A DNA stretch of 64,000 bases from Anaerolineae bacterium (GCA_021463865.1 JAJTXY010000020.1:1-64000), one strand, 5' to 3'. Positions 15,731-24,887 are shown, counted from the stretch's first letter. The notes: a model not told the origin generated them from the letters alone. Numbers and translations: made by a program.

Positions 15731-16933
15731 ATGACGAAACCCATCCTCAGCATCGGCAGCCCGGATTACGATCCCTATTCGGGATATGGCAGGAAGGCGT
15801 GTGAACTTGTGGCACACCTCTCCATGCCGCGCCCGGATGACGAGCAGCGCAAAGACGGCGTGCATGTCAATGTGCTGTATCTGGACAAGGCCGTGTATCC
15901 GACGCAAACAAAGGCCTTACAAGACCTGCTCCAAAAGCCGATCCAAATGGCTTTCGGGGGGATTGTGTTGGGGTATCCGACGACGTATGGGCAATATGGC
16001 GCGATGTTGAGTAATGGGCATCGGGTGGCCCAGACGATGTTTGAATCCACCCAACTGCCCGCCGGGTGGGTTGAAATCTTAAACGAGTGCCGGGCCGTCG
16101 CTGTACCCACGCCATTGCAGAAAAGCATCATGCAGAAAAATGGGGTGCGGGTACCGGTGCATGTTGTCCCGGAAGGGGTCAGCGAGACGTTCCGATGGGT
16201 TGACCGGAGCCGTCGCCAGTATTCTGCCAAGAATCCATTCAAGTTCGTGTGCTGGGCAGACAGAGGTATGCGAAAAGGATGGGACGTGGCGGTGCAGGCG
16301 TTTGTACAGGCCTTCGGAGATCGGGATGATGTGCAGTTGGTGATTAAGGCACGTGAAAACAGCTTTAAGTTCAATCTCACCAATGCCAACATTCGGATCG
16401 TGCGAGAGGACTTTGATGAACACCAGATGCAGGAATTTTATGCAGAAATGGATTGCATGATTTTCCCATCGAGGGCGGAAGGGTTTGGATTGCCACCCAG
16501 AGAATTCGCCGCGACGGGCGGGCCAGCACTCGTAACCGAATGGTGGGCCAGCGACGTGCCGCGATGGGGGTATCCGATCCATTACAAGCTCGTTCCGGCA
16601 TGGCAGGGCGAATCGGAAGCACTCGGCAAGTGGATAGACCGATCCGTGTTTGTGGGCCTCGGTGAATGGGCCGAGCCGGATATGGGACATCTGATCCAAC
16701 AGATGCAATACATTCACCAGTCCAAGCCGGAAATGCGGAATTACATGGGGAAGGTTAGCGCGGGGAACGTGCGGACATTGTACTCATGGAAACAATTCGC
16801 GGACGGCATGTATGAGGTGTGGCAGAAAGCCATTCAGCCACGCACGGACGCAGAGCTTAGGGCACGGCGCAAAGCACGCAAGGCCAATCAGAAGGCGGTG
16901 AAGGATGCCAGCAACAGCACAGCAAATCAGTGA
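15731..16933 (+). CDS. GT4-type glycosyltransferase (GT-B fold)
   Basis: The product has 400 residues. The C-terminal half contains the donor-binding pattern FVCWADRGMRKGWDVAVQAF, VIKARE, and the retaining GT4 motif FPSRAEGFGLPPREF (catalytic-site Glu about 249). Nucleotide-sugar specificity is unknown. It sits between the capsid and connector genes, an unusual place, and is the second glycosyltransferase in the head module. The C-terminus is basic (RARRKARKANQK) and overlaps the connector gene by 29 nt. Confidence 0.8.
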   Translation: MTKPILSIGSPDYDPYSGYGRKACELVAHLSMPRPDDEQRKDGVHVNVLYLDKAVYPTQTKALQDLLQKPIQMAFGGIVLGYPTTYGQYGAMLSNGHRVAQTMFESTQLPAGWVEILNECRAVAVPTPLQKSIMQKNGVRVPVHVVPEGVSETFRWVDRSRRQYSAKNPFKFVCWADRGMRKGWDVAVQAFVQAFGDRDDVQLVIKARENSFKFNLTNANIRIVREDFDEHQMQEFYAEMDCMIFPSRAEGFGLPPREFAATGGPALVTEWWASDVPRWGYPIHYKLVPAWQGESEALGKWIDRSVFVGLGEWAEPDMGHLIQQMQYIHQSKPEMRNYMGKVSAGNVRTLYSWKQFADGMYEVWQKAIQPRTDAELRARRKARKANQKAVKDASNSTANQ

Positions 16934-17282
16934 TTTTCGGCAGGACATCGGCGATGTGGGGGCAACCCCGATCTTTGACGATGATGCTGTCCAACGGATT
17001 TTTGACCGGGCGACGGCGGCGTATTCCGATACCGCGACGTATGAGGCGGAAATGCGGGTGCTGGGCATTCGGCAAATGTTGATGGACGCGGCCAAACGGG
17101 TCTCCTATAAACAAAACCAGAGCAGCGAGAACATGAGTGATGTTTTTAAGCATCTCAAGCAGCTTCTGGACTTGTGGCAGGACATTCGGGATGACGCGGC
17201 CTCGGCGAGCAGTGGCGGCGGCGCAGCGTGGGCCAGCCTGAAGAAAAAACCAGCGCGGAGTTATGAAGTGCCGGATTCCTGA
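16905..17282 (+). CDS. Head-tail connector/adaptor protein (gp6/gp15-like)
   Basis: ATG 16905 lies inside the end of the glycosyltransferase gene, with AGAAGGCGGTGAAGG upstream. The 125-residue product is helical (ISDFRQDIGDVG, FDDDAVQRIFDRATAAY), the usual pattern of the adaptor that binds below the portal. It is the first of four small genes in the canonical connector order. Confidence 0.65.
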   Translation: MPATAQQISDFRQDIGDVGATPIFDDDAVQRIFDRATAAYSDTATYEAEMRVLGIRQMLMDAAKRVSYKQNQSSENMSDVFKHLKQLLDLWQDIRDDAASASSGGGAAWASLKKKPARSYEVPDS

Positions 17283-17302
17283 GAGGGGATAAGGAGCATT
17301 CT

Positions 17303-17689
17303 GTGATGCCAAGTATCAGCGGATGGCTGGCAAACACACAAATAGATGTTACTGACGAGGGGACGCGGGCCGTCGTTGCATGGCGAAACATACTTGACTG
17401 GCCCACGCCCATCACTCTTTATCGGAACGAATCTGCTTTAGCCGAGCAGACCGTCCGGCTTGAGTATAGCGAAGCTACGACCTCGGCGGAAGGAAGAGGG
17501 CCAGCAGGTCAACCGAGTGAACGCCAACTGACCGTGTTTGGGGTGCGGAATCACCCGACAGTGGAAGACACCAATATCCAGCGGGGTGATCTCTTTAAAT
17601 ATCAAGGGGATACCTACTCAGTTGTAGATGTCATCTTAAAAAGAGGCAGCTTAGAAGCATATACGGAGCGGTTGCAAAGTGGCGGGTAG
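17303..17689 (+). CDS. Head closure (stopper-like) protein
   Basis: AAGGAG (17291-17296) supports GTG 17303 or ATG 17306. The 128-residue product is beta-rich with a GRGPAGQPSERQLTVFG loop and RGDLFKYQGDTYSVVDV strands, typical of the small barrel head-closure proteins. Position between adaptor and tail-completion genes supports this. It overlaps the next gene by 11 nt. Confidence 0.6.
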   Translation: MMPSISGWLANTQIDVTDEGTRAVVAWRNILDWPTPITLYRNESALAEQTVRLEYSEATTSAEGRGPAGQPSERQLTVFGVRNHPTVEDTNIQRGDLFKYQGDTYSVVDVILKRGSLEAYTERLQSGG

Positions 17690-18041
17690 TTCGTTTCGGT
17701 GGACAAGAACACCGACACAGGCATGGAGAGCAGGCGCGGCGGTGTATGTGGCGCGGCTAGATATGGCGATTGGGGAACTGCTGAGTTTTTGGGCAGGGCC
17801 AATCGAAAAGGCCATGAAAAGCAATGCTGTTTGGGAAGATCAGACAGGCAATGCGCGGCAGACGCTGGCGGCGTTCGCCTACAAAAAGTCGAACACGACA
17901 TGGGCGCTGATTGCCAAGCAGCAGATGACGTATGGGCGGTTCCTCGAACTCTCCAATGGTGGGAAATACCAAATCGTCATGCCGACTTTGCAAAGCCATT
18001 ACCCGCGCATCTGGCCCAGCCTACAGGATGTGGTGAGATGA
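17679..18041 (+). CDS. Tail completion protein (HK97 gp10-like)
   Basis: The start is GTG 17679. The 120-residue product contains WEDQTGNARQTLAAF, the W-x-D-x-T-G-x-A/L-R element of the HK97 gp10/phage-protein family, and LELSNGGKYQIVMPTL, its conserved end. This family caps or completes the tail. It overlaps the next gene by ATGA. Confidence 0.72.
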   Translation: MAGSSFRWTRTPTQAWRAGAAVYVARLDMAIGELLSFWAGPIEKAMKSNAVWEDQTGNARQTLAAFAYKKSNTTWALIAKQQMTYGRFLELSNGGKYQIVMPTLQSHYPRIWPSLQDVVR

Positions 18042-18502
18042 CGACGATCCGGGAAGCAGTACGGGCAGTTTTGACGGGCGATGCGACGTTGGCGGCGCTG
18101 GCGACAGGCGGCATCCATGACGATGACTCGTTGGATAACCGCAACGGGCTAACTCCCCAAGCATTGCAGGCCGCGAATTCGCCACTGATCCGGCCCGGCA
18201 TCTACATCGGGTGGACGACGAGCGACCCGTTTGGCGTGAATGATGCCACGCTGCACGCGGAGAGAGGCTTCTTTGAGGTCTATTTCTATCAGCATGAAGG
18301 ATATGACGTGATTACCGCCATGCGTGACCGGGTGAAGCGATTGTTGCATCAGCAGCGGGTGAATTTTGATACCCCGGCGAATCAGTATAACCACGCAATT
18401 TTGTGGGCCGGGGATGTGTTGAACATGAAAGACGAAGAGATGGCGGGGGCCAGCATGGAGCGCTCTCGCTTTGAAGTGCATATCAGGAGGCTAGATTACT
18501 AA
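18038..18502 (+). CDS. Tail terminator protein
   Basis: ATG 18038 overlaps the preceding stop (ATGA); the longer open frame back to 17699 is rejected because it is antisense-like overlap of a real gene. The 154-residue product starts TIREAVRAVLTGDATLAAL and has an alternating beta body, as in DUF3168-like tail terminators that stop tail tube growth. Assignment is mostly positional, just before the tail tube gene. Confidence 0.65.
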   Translation: MTTIREAVRAVLTGDATLAALATGGIHDDDSLDNRNGLTPQALQAANSPLIRPGIYIGWTTSDPFGVNDATLHAERGFFEVYFYQHEGYDVITAMRDRVKRLLHQQRVNFDTPANQYNHAILWAGDVLNMKDEEMAGASMERSRFEVHIRRLDY

Positions 18503-18504
18503 CC

Positions 18505-19104
18505 ATGACACTCACGAATCTCAATCAGGATTATCCCTATTCAGTCGTCGCGGCGAAGGTGGCCCGCTGGACACAATCCACATCCACCTATACAGCGACG
18601 GCAGTGGCGCTGGCATCTCTGCAGGGCTTTGATTTCAAGCCGAATCGTGCCACCGACAAGCGGTACAGCTATGGGAAGACCGAGGGCATGATCTCCATTC
18701 TGGAAGACATTGAACTCAAACTCAACGTCACGGGAATGGACTATCCGGCGATGACCGAAATGACGGGGCGGGGCGTGACCGACAGCGGATCGGGTGCGAT
18801 GCAGTATTCCGATTTGGCAGCCGGGGGCGCGGGCTTCAGCTATTTCGGATTTGCCGTCGCCATGCCAGCCGACAACGGGGGACAAGTTCACTTGTATTGC
18901 CCGTGTGTGATGCTAAATGACGACATTTGGAACATCACCGCCGAACGCAACAAGTTTGTGGTCTCGGAAGTGAACGCCACCGCGATGTCCTTGCGACTGA
19001 CCAGCACCACCGTGCTTGTGCCGGGGCGCTTAGTCCGTTGGCCTGCCCCCACCGCCTTGCCAGTTGATTTCAACGTGTGGAAGACCCAGCTTTTGGCGGC
19101 ATAG
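18505..19104 (+). CDS. Major tail tube protein
   Basis: AGGAGG upstream of ATG 18505 is strong, as expected for an abundant protein. The 199-residue product has the beta-sandwich character of tail tube subunits and a GFDFKPNRATDKRYSYGKTEGMIS loop. It lies between the terminator gene and the chaperones/tape measure, its standard place. Distinct family motifs are weak, so the call is contextual. Confidence 0.7.
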   Translation: MTLTNLNQDYPYSVVAAKVARWTQSTSTYTATAVALASLQGFDFKPNRATDKRYSYGKTEGMISILEDIELKLNVTGMDYPAMTEMTGRGVTDSGSGAMQYSDLAAGGAGFSYFGFAVAMPADNGGQVHLYCPCVMLNDDIWNITAERNKFVVSEVNATAMSLRLTSTTVLVPGRLVRWPAPTALPVDFNVWKTQLLAA

Positions 19105-19173
19105 GCAGCCTGAATTTTTGAACCAAAGCAGGCCGTCAGCGCGGCGGCCTATGGATTTTTTTGGAGGTGGAGA

Positions 19174-19680
19174 TTGGTCAATCAGAAGAATGGAACCGGC
19201 CATGCCGCGACTTCGCTTGAGGCATGGAATGAATTTAACAGCGAGATCATTCAGGTCAGTGATCGCTTGGCGATTGAAGTGGCCGGGTATGACGTGATGG
19301 CGCTGCTGACGGGCGGGCGGAATCCGATCTTGGCGATCATCCAAGATATGGTCGAACGTGACGCGGAAGGCAAGCCGCAACTGGACAAGATCAACGAAGC
19401 GGCGATGCTCGATAACCCGGAGAAGCTGGCGGAACTGTCGCAGGCGCTCGATCAGTTGCTGATTGATATTGTCATCAATCCACCGCTGAAAGAACAGGGC
19501 CACGAGAAGGGCTATTCGCTGGTACGCATCCCGTTCAATTACAAAATGAAAGTTTTTGAGCACATCAGCGGAGGCGAGCAAGCCCTGACTGCGGCGCAAC
19601 GATTTCATACGCCAGAGACCACAAGTTTGGTCATTGCACCTGCAAGCGCAGGATTACGGCCAGAGACCGAGCCAAATTAA
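19174..19680 (+). CDS. Tail assembly chaperone, first part (gpG-like)
   Basis: A strong GGAGGTGGAGA precedes a TTG start at 19174. The 168-residue product is helical and lies immediately before the tape-measure gene. Its final 92 nt (19589-19680) overlap a second open frame shifted +1 (equal to -2), the hallmark of G/GT pairs in which a few percent of ribosomes shift to make a longer chaperone. The gene begins in the gap after the tail tube gene. Confidence 0.7.
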   Translation: MVNQKNGTGHAATSLEAWNEFNSEIIQVSDRLAIEVAGYDVMALLTGGRNPILAIIQDMVERDAEGKPQLDKINEAAMLDNPEKLAELSQALDQLLIDIVINPPLKEQGHEKGYSLVRIPFNYKMKVFEHISGGEQALTAAQRFHTPETTSLVIAPASAGLRPETEPN

Positions 19681-19888
19681 GGGCCTGCGACACCCGATCC
19701 TAGCGGTGTGGTTTGATGAGGCAGTGCATTGGTTTGGGCGGTGGGTCGAGGGAATGATGGCACAAACGAAAGAGGTCAAGGATGGGAGGGGCAACACGAA
19801 ACACGTGCCCAAACATCGGATCGAACTTTTGTTGGGGCTGGAACTCCCGAAACGGACGATTAATCCAGCGGATTTTGGTTTTGTGTAA
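19634..19888 (+). CDS. Tail assembly chaperone, second part (gpT-like, probably expressed by frameshift)
   Basis: The frame is open from 19589 to 19888 after a TGA at 19586-19588. It has no convincing ribosome binding site (a TTG at 19634 is the only early start), so expression by ribosomal frameshifting from the upstream chaperone is likely. The shift needed is +1 or -2, as seen in Mu-type tails rather than the lambda -1. The product is basic (TKEVKDGRGNTKHVPKHR). It lies directly before the tape measure. Confidence 0.6.
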   Translation: MHLQAQDYGQRPSQIKGLRHPILAVWFDEAVHWFGRWVEGMMAQTKEVKDGRGNTKHVPKHRIELLLGLELPKRTINPADFGFV

Positions 19889-19919
19889 CCTGCATTCTCT
19901 GAGGTGAACGAGGTCAGCA

Positions 19920-22900
19920 ATGGCGAGTCCAACGGCAGGGGCAGTTAATCTGGGATCAGCCTATGGCGAAGTCCTAGTTGACTATTCCAATGTCGAGCGC
20001 AATCTACAAAACGTGATGGCGACGGTTGAACGCGGAGTTGCCAATTCGATGAATCGAGTTGGGGCCAGCCTTCAGCGGATCGGGACGGCGGTCACGGTTG
20101 CTACCCTGCCGGTTGCCGGGTTCGTCAAGCAGGGCATTTCGGCATTCGCCAATTTTGAGGAAGTGCTGGCGGAGATTGAGGCACGCACCGGGGCCACCGC
20201 CGAGCAGATGCGAATCGTCGAATCGGTTGCCCTCGACATGGGCAAAAAGACGGCGTTCTCTGCCAAACAAGCGGCAGAGGGCATGTTGCAGCTGCTGGCA
20301 AGCGGGATGGATACCAATCAAGCCATTGCCGCACTGCGACCCACGCTCGACTTGGCAGCCGCCGGGAAAATTTCGCTGGCAGAAGCCGCGTCGTATGTCA
20401 CCACGATATTGGGCCAATTCCGATTGGAGGCCGATCAGTCAGGCCGGGTGGCCGACGCATTGGCACGGGCCAGCGCCGCAAGCCGGGCCGAGGTATCCGA
20501 TTTAGGGCAGGCCTTCGCCAACGTGGGGCCAATCGCCAACCGCTTTGGGCTATCCGTTGAAGATACAGCCGCGATTCTAGCCCAATTTGCCAACAACGGG
20601 ATTATGGGGGCGGAAGCAGGGACACAGTTGAAGTCCATGCTGACCAATCTCACGCGGCCTACTGACGATGTACAGAAGATGTGGAAGCAGCTGGGGGTCA
20701 ACCTGTATGACACCGAGGGGCGCATTCGGCCTCTCAACGCGGTATTGCAGGAACTCAATAGTAAGCTGAACACCATGTCTGAGCAGGATCGCAATGAGGC
20801 GATCATTACGCTGGCTGGCAGCTATGGGCAGATGGGGTTGGAAGTCTTACTCGCCTCCAACGGGTTTGACACGATGACGGCCAAGATGCAACAGCAGGCG
20901 GGCGCGGCGAAGGTGGCGGAACGATGGATGACGACCCTTAAAGGCAAGCTGGAAAGCATGTTGGGGTCGCTGGAAACGGTGATGATCCGCATCTTTAAAC
21001 CGCTGGCAGAAAACATCCTCAAGCCATTGATTGACCGGGGGACGGAACTGCTCAATTGGGTCAGCGATGTGTTGGAAAAATCCCCAGCGCTGGCGTATGG
21101 CCTCGGACTGGTATTGGGTGTCCTCGTTTTATTAGGGCCGGGACTCATCGCCGTTGGGACGGGCTTACGACTGCTCTCCATGTTGATGTCTACGTTCTCC
21201 ATCGGATCGGCACTGGCGGCCTTGGGGCCATTTATCCCGATGCTGCTGGCAGTCGCGGCGGCGATTGGGGTGCTGGTACTGGCGTATAAAACCAACTTCT
21301 TGGGATTCGCGGATTTTGTCAATGGATTTGTGACCGAAGTCGGACGTTTAGTGGACACGGTGCAGGGATTCATTGATCGTATTAGAGAAGTTGGATTGTC
21401 GCAGGCGCTGCGAGAATTTTATGCAGCCGGTGGGCCATTCCAAAAGATGGGCAAGGGAGTCGTCAGAGGCATCCTTGATATTGTGGGGGCGGTGGCAGGA
21501 TTCATTCGGCTGATTCGCAAGGACGGCTTCATTGCAGCGTGGGAGCAGGTGTTTACCACGTTGGGCGACGGTTCAAGCTGGATCGGCAATATCTTGCAAT
21601 CGTTTGGGATGGCACAGGGCCGGGCCGAGGCGATTGGGCGGACGATCAACCGATTTGCGCTGGCATTTATGAATGGGGTGCAGGCCGTCCGGCGATTTGT
21701 GACCGGGCTGGTGGCCGCGTTCGAGGATGGTGGATTTAGAGGGGCGTTTGAATATCTGCGACAAGCGGCGATTGAAGGGCTGCCGATCTTCCTTGAAGGC
21801 CTCAATACACTCATCAGTGGGGCGTGGGCATGGATCCGCGAACAAGCACCGGGATTTGCACAGAATCTGGGCGAGATGATTGGGCGGGGATTACGGACGC
21901 TGGTTGATCTCATTATTCAATATGGGCCGACGGTACTCGCCGGATTGGTGGCGCTGCTGGCGGTGGTTGGGGAGTGGCTAATTACCACAGGGATTCCTGA
22001 ATTTGTGGGTTTCGCCATTGATGTGATTGACGGCTTCATGCAGGGCTTTAATGACGGCATGGGGGATGTCAATTGGAATGAGGTGTGGCGCGATGTGTGG
22101 AATGGAGCCAAGAAAGCAGCCGGAGTCGCACTGGCACTGCTGTGGAACACCTCGATCTGGATTCGGGAGGAACTCGTCAACCCGGCGATTGATTATCTGC
22201 GGAATGATGTTGAGTGGAATGAGGTCTGGCGCGATGTGTGGAATGGGGCCAAGAAAGCAGCAGGCGTGGCGTTGGCGCTGCTGTGGAATACGTCGGTGTG
22301 GATTCGAGAGGAACTGGTTAACCCAGCGATCAACTATCTACGCAATGACATCAATTGGGGAGAAGTGTGGCGGGATGTATGGAACGGAGCCAAGAAAGCA
22401 GCAGGCGTGGCGTTGGCGCTGCTATGGAACGTCTCGATGTGGATTCGAGAAAAAATCTATCTGCCCATCCTGAATTATTTTAAGAACAAAGATTGGGGAG
22501 AAGTGGGGCGCGATTTCTGGAATGGACTGAAGAAAGGTATCAGCGACGCATGGGACAGCCTCGGCATTGAGGATTTTGTCAAAGGTTTTGGCGACAAGGT
22601 GACAGGCGGCATTAAGTCTGTCTTCCAAATCCAAAGTCCCTCAATGGTGATGTGGCAGATTGGCTCGGATTTGGTGGCCGGATTGCGAAACGGCATCAAT
22701 GAAAATGCACAGGGGGCCGTCAACGCGGCGATGATGATGGCGAATCAGATTAACGGGCAGGTGCAGGGAGCCATGGCCCAGATTAATGCGTTGAATGCAC
22801 TGGCGATGCGTCCGATGGGAATCAGTGGGGCCTTGCCAGCGCTGGCACCGGCGGGGATGGGGAACACCATCAGCAATACCAACTTTGGCGGGATCAGCGT

Positions 22901-23018
22901 GATTGTGCCCCACAACACGATCCCGGCCAGCAACAATCCTCAATTGCAAGGGATGGGAATTGGGCGCGGGGTGCAGCAGGCACTTCAACGTCGGGGCAGC
23001 GGGACACGGAGGGTGTAG
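19920..23018 (+). CDS. Tape measure protein
   Basis: The 1032 residues set tail length. The N-terminal half resembles the TP901-type tape-measure region (GMLQLLASGMDTNQAIAAL, SLAEAASYVTTILGQF, LAQFANNGIMGAEAG). Hydrophobic segments follow at about residue 390-460. Residues about 717-870 hold three near-identical 47-residue repeats plus a fourth partial one, each with EVWRDVWNGAKKAAG (141 bp units). The C-terminal domain has ALNALAMRP. The ribosome binding site GAGG precedes ATG 19920. Confidence 0.88.
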   Translation: MASPTAGAVNLGSAYGEVLVDYSNVERNLQNVMATVERGVANSMNRVGASLQRIGTAVTVATLPVAGFVKQGISAFANFEEVLAEIEARTGATAEQMRIVESVALDMGKKTAFSAKQAAEGMLQLLASGMDTNQAIAALRPTLDLAAAGKISLAEAASYVTTILGQFRLEADQSGRVADALARASAASRAEVSDLGQAFANVGPIANRFGLSVEDTAAILAQFANNGIMGAEAGTQLKSMLTNLTRPTDDVQKMWKQLGVNLYDTEGRIRPLNAVLQELNSKLNTMSEQDRNEAIITLAGSYGQMGLEVLLASNGFDTMTAKMQQQAGAAKVAERWMTTLKGKLESMLGSLETVMIRIFKPLAENILKPLIDRGTELLNWVSDVLEKSPALAYGLGLVLGVLVLLGPGLIAVGTGLRLLSMLMSTFSIGSALAALGPFIPMLLAVAAAIGVLVLAYKTNFLGFADFVNGFVTEVGRLVDTVQGFIDRIREVGLSQALREFYAAGGPFQKMGKGVVRGILDIVGAVAGFIRLIRKDGFIAAWEQVFTTLGDGSSWIGNILQSFGMAQGRAEAIGRTINRFALAFMNGVQAVRRFVTGLVAAFEDGGFRGAFEYLRQAAIEGLPIFLEGLNTLISGAWAWIREQAPGFAQNLGEMIGRGLRTLVDLIIQYGPTVLAGLVALLAVVGEWLITTGIPEFVGFAIDVIDGFMQGFNDGMGDVNWNEVWRDVWNGAKKAAGVALALLWNTSIWIREELVNPAIDYLRNDVEWNEVWRDVWNGAKKAAGVALALLWNTSVWIREELVNPAINYLRNDINWGEVWRDVWNGAKKAAGVALALLWNVSMWIREKIYLPILNYFKNKDWGEVGRDFWNGLKKGISDAWDSLGIEDFVKGFGDKVTGGIKSVFQIQSPSMVMWQIGSDLVAGLRNGINENAQGAVNAAMMMANQINGQVQGAMAQINALNALAMRPMGISGALPALAPAGMGNTISNTNFGGISVIVPHNTIPASNNPQLQGMGIGRGVQQALQRRGSGTRRV
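22071..22540 (+). repeat. 141-bp tandem coding repeats in the tape measure gene
   Basis: Units begin at about 22071, 22212 and 22353, with a fourth partial unit from about 22494. Each encodes W-x-E-V-W/G-R-D-V/F-W-N-G-x-K-K. The first three differ at few positions. Such repeats change length by slipped recombination, which would alter predicted tail length. Confidence 0.85.
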
Positions 23019-23020
23019 CT

Positions 23021-23932
23021 ATGACCTATCGCATCACATTTGGACAATACACACTGCCCACGCCGCAGAACATCAATGACAACTTCATGGATTTTGTGCC
23101 ATCCACCGAGCGGATTCATGGCATGGACGGCGGGTTTGATAACTATGGAAGCGACACCGCGCCGCAATCGGTGGGCAATGTCGCCATCAGCTTCATTGTC
23201 TCGACCTACGATGAGACATTGCTACAAGGGCTGCTCGATGACTTGGGCAAGCTGGCGGCGTATGGCAAACAGGAACTGCGCAAATGGCCGCATGGGGCCA
23301 GCGAGAGCGCGTACCGGTATTGCATCGCCAAATTTAATAATGTGTCGGTTGGCGAAGACCTTGCCAGCGGGTTTGAACAATATAAGCGGGTCATCACGGC
23401 CAATTTTCAGGTAGATGATCCGCTGTGGTATCAACGGGCTGCAAATGCGGCGGAGTGGGCCTACACCAATGGGCCAGATAATTTGGTGTGGAACACCAGC
23501 GGGTCACAGGTGTGGGACGGCCTGCAAGTCAACCCGATTAGCATTGTGGACTATGACACCATTCAAGCGTTTGAGTATACCGGGACAGCCCCCACGCCAT
23601 TGCAATTGACGCTGACAACGAGCGCCGTCCAGACGCTATATAACCCGCATATCATCCTCGAATTTGATAACCGGGTGTGGTATCAGGCACGGTGGCAGGG
23701 CGTGTTGTCGGGTGGGGAATCGCTGGTGATTGATTCGGCGCGGCGGCAATTGATTTTGTTGTCGGCAGCCCGGCCCACCGACCAAGAATATGGCAATTTC
23801 TGGGTGCCGTCAGCGGATTGGCTGATGCTGCGACCAACCGCTTCACAGGCAGGGGTACTTAAGGTCTACACCGAACGTTCGAGTGATCGTGGTTCGATAT
23901 TGATGAATTGGAGGACGGCGTACTACACATGA
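23021..23932 (+). CDS. Distal tail protein (Dit-like)
   Basis: It follows the tape measure by 2 nt, the normal place of Dit. The 303-residue product contains the pattern of the N-terminal hub domain (YTLPTPQNINDNFMDFVP, then FIVSTYDETLLQGLLDDLG) and a C-terminal galectin-like beta region with TGTAPTPLQLTL and LMLRPTASQ. Dit forms the hexameric hub at the tail tip. The stop overlaps the next start (ATGA). Confidence 0.7.
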   Translation: MTYRITFGQYTLPTPQNINDNFMDFVPSTERIHGMDGGFDNYGSDTAPQSVGNVAISFIVSTYDETLLQGLLDDLGKLAAYGKQELRKWPHGASESAYRYCIAKFNNVSVGEDLASGFEQYKRVITANFQVDDPLWYQRAANAAEWAYTNGPDNLVWNTSGSQVWDGLQVNPISIVDYDTIQAFEYTGTAPTPLQLTLTTSAVQTLYNPHIILEFDNRVWYQARWQGVLSGGESLVIDSARRQLILLSAARPTDQEYGNFWVPSADWLMLRPTASQAGVLKVYTERSSDRGSILMNWRTAYYT

Positions 23933-24342
23933 CACTTCTCAATGGATTGATGGCGCTCTATCGTCCCCATCTCTTGAGCGGGGCGATTCGCATACAGGAC
24001 AACAGCGATGGTAACGGGCCATTTGTGGCGTTTTGGAATGAACAGGCCGTCGGCGTGAGTGAGGCGGAAGGCGTGGCACGGGCATTGGCGCTGGGAACAT
24101 TGACGCTGGTACAGACGCATCCGTATCGGGTGGAATGCACCCACGCGGCGATTGCAGGCGCGACGGTCATCACGGAATTGGTACAAGACGGGGTAGTGGT
24201 CGGCGCGGGAACGGCAACGGTGGTTGGCAACACGGCGCATGAAATTTTTATTGTGCCAGCCGGACATTACACGGTGCGGTTTCGCATTGAAGAGCCGACA
24301 CTGATCGGGGGTCAATTGGAGGTTGAATTGTGGCAATCGTAA
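23929..24342 (+). CDS. Small tail-tip protein (unknown role)
   Basis: ATG 23929 is inside the Dit stop (ATGA). The 137-residue product is a beta protein with Ala/Val/Gly-rich strands (VVVGAGTATVVGN) and an EIFIVPAGHYTVRF end, suggestive of an Ig-like domain. The next gene overlaps by 13 nt. Probably a tail-tip accessory component, by position. Confidence 0.5.
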   Translation: MTLLNGLMALYRPHLLSGAIRIQDNSDGNGPFVAFWNEQAVGVSEAEGVARALALGTLTLVQTHPYRVECTHAAIAGATVITELVQDGVVVGAGTATVVGNTAHEIFIVPAGHYTVRFRIEEPTLIGGQLEVELWQS

Positions 24343-24887
24343 TTCTGGAAAGCGAAATCTTGGAACAACAGGTGGTCAACGATGCGTTTGTGCCATTGGC
24401 GATTGAGGCCGGTATTGAGACGGTGATTAAATCGCTGTTGACGCTGGCAACGACCAAGCGGGAATTGCTCATCATGATTAAGGCGACGCTGGCTGTGAGT
24501 AATCCACCGCTCGCCAAAGCGCTCGGCATCCAGACGCTGGACGCGATCTTGAAATATATGCAGAAACGCGCGGCGGGGATTGTGCTTGGTGACCAGATTC
24601 CTGAACTGCTCGATCAGGACGGGCCAGCCGGGGTGTGGGTGGCACGTGACGGCGGACTCAATACACAGATCAACGTGACGTTCAGTGAACCACCGGTGGG
24701 TTTTCATGGACGGATTTACCTGGACGGGATTTTTCAAAAAGAAAGCGTGGCGATACCCGCCGGGGGAGTCGTTAACGATTCGATTCAAGGGGTTGCAGCG
24801 GGGGCGCACAGCATCCGGGTGTTGTTTCGCCGCGACAGTGATGGAGCACAAACACGCTTTGGGCCGCTTGGCACGATTGCGGAGTAG
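24330..24887 (+). CDS. Tail-associated unknown protein (185 aa)
   Basis: The start GTG 24330 lies within the previous gene. The first 90 residues are helical (FVPLAIEAGIETVIKSLLTLATTKREL), the last 90 are beta-rich (INVTFSEPPVGFHGRIYLDG to GAHSIRVLF) and resemble an Ig-like or carbohydrate-binding module. Genes on both sides are tail-tip proteins. No family is recognised. Confidence 0.5.
   Translation: MAIVILESEILEQQVVNDAFVPLAIEAGIETVIKSLLTLATTKRELLIMIKATLAVSNPPLAKALGIQTLDAILKYMQKRAAGIVLGDQIPELLDQDGPAGVWVARDGGLNTQINVTFSEPPVGFHGRIYLDGIFQKESVAIPAGGVVNDSIQGVAAGAHSIRVLFRRDSDGAQTRFGPLGTIAE

Noticed and set aside
17699-18037. Extension of the tail terminator frame upstream to 17699
   Set aside because: It overlaps almost all of the HK97 gp10-like gene; the ATGA-coupled ATG at 18038 is the natural start.
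22071-22540. Tape measure repeats as a CRISPR array or insertion element
   Set aside because: Units are 141 bp, contiguous, in frame and coding; there are no spacers or terminal repeats.
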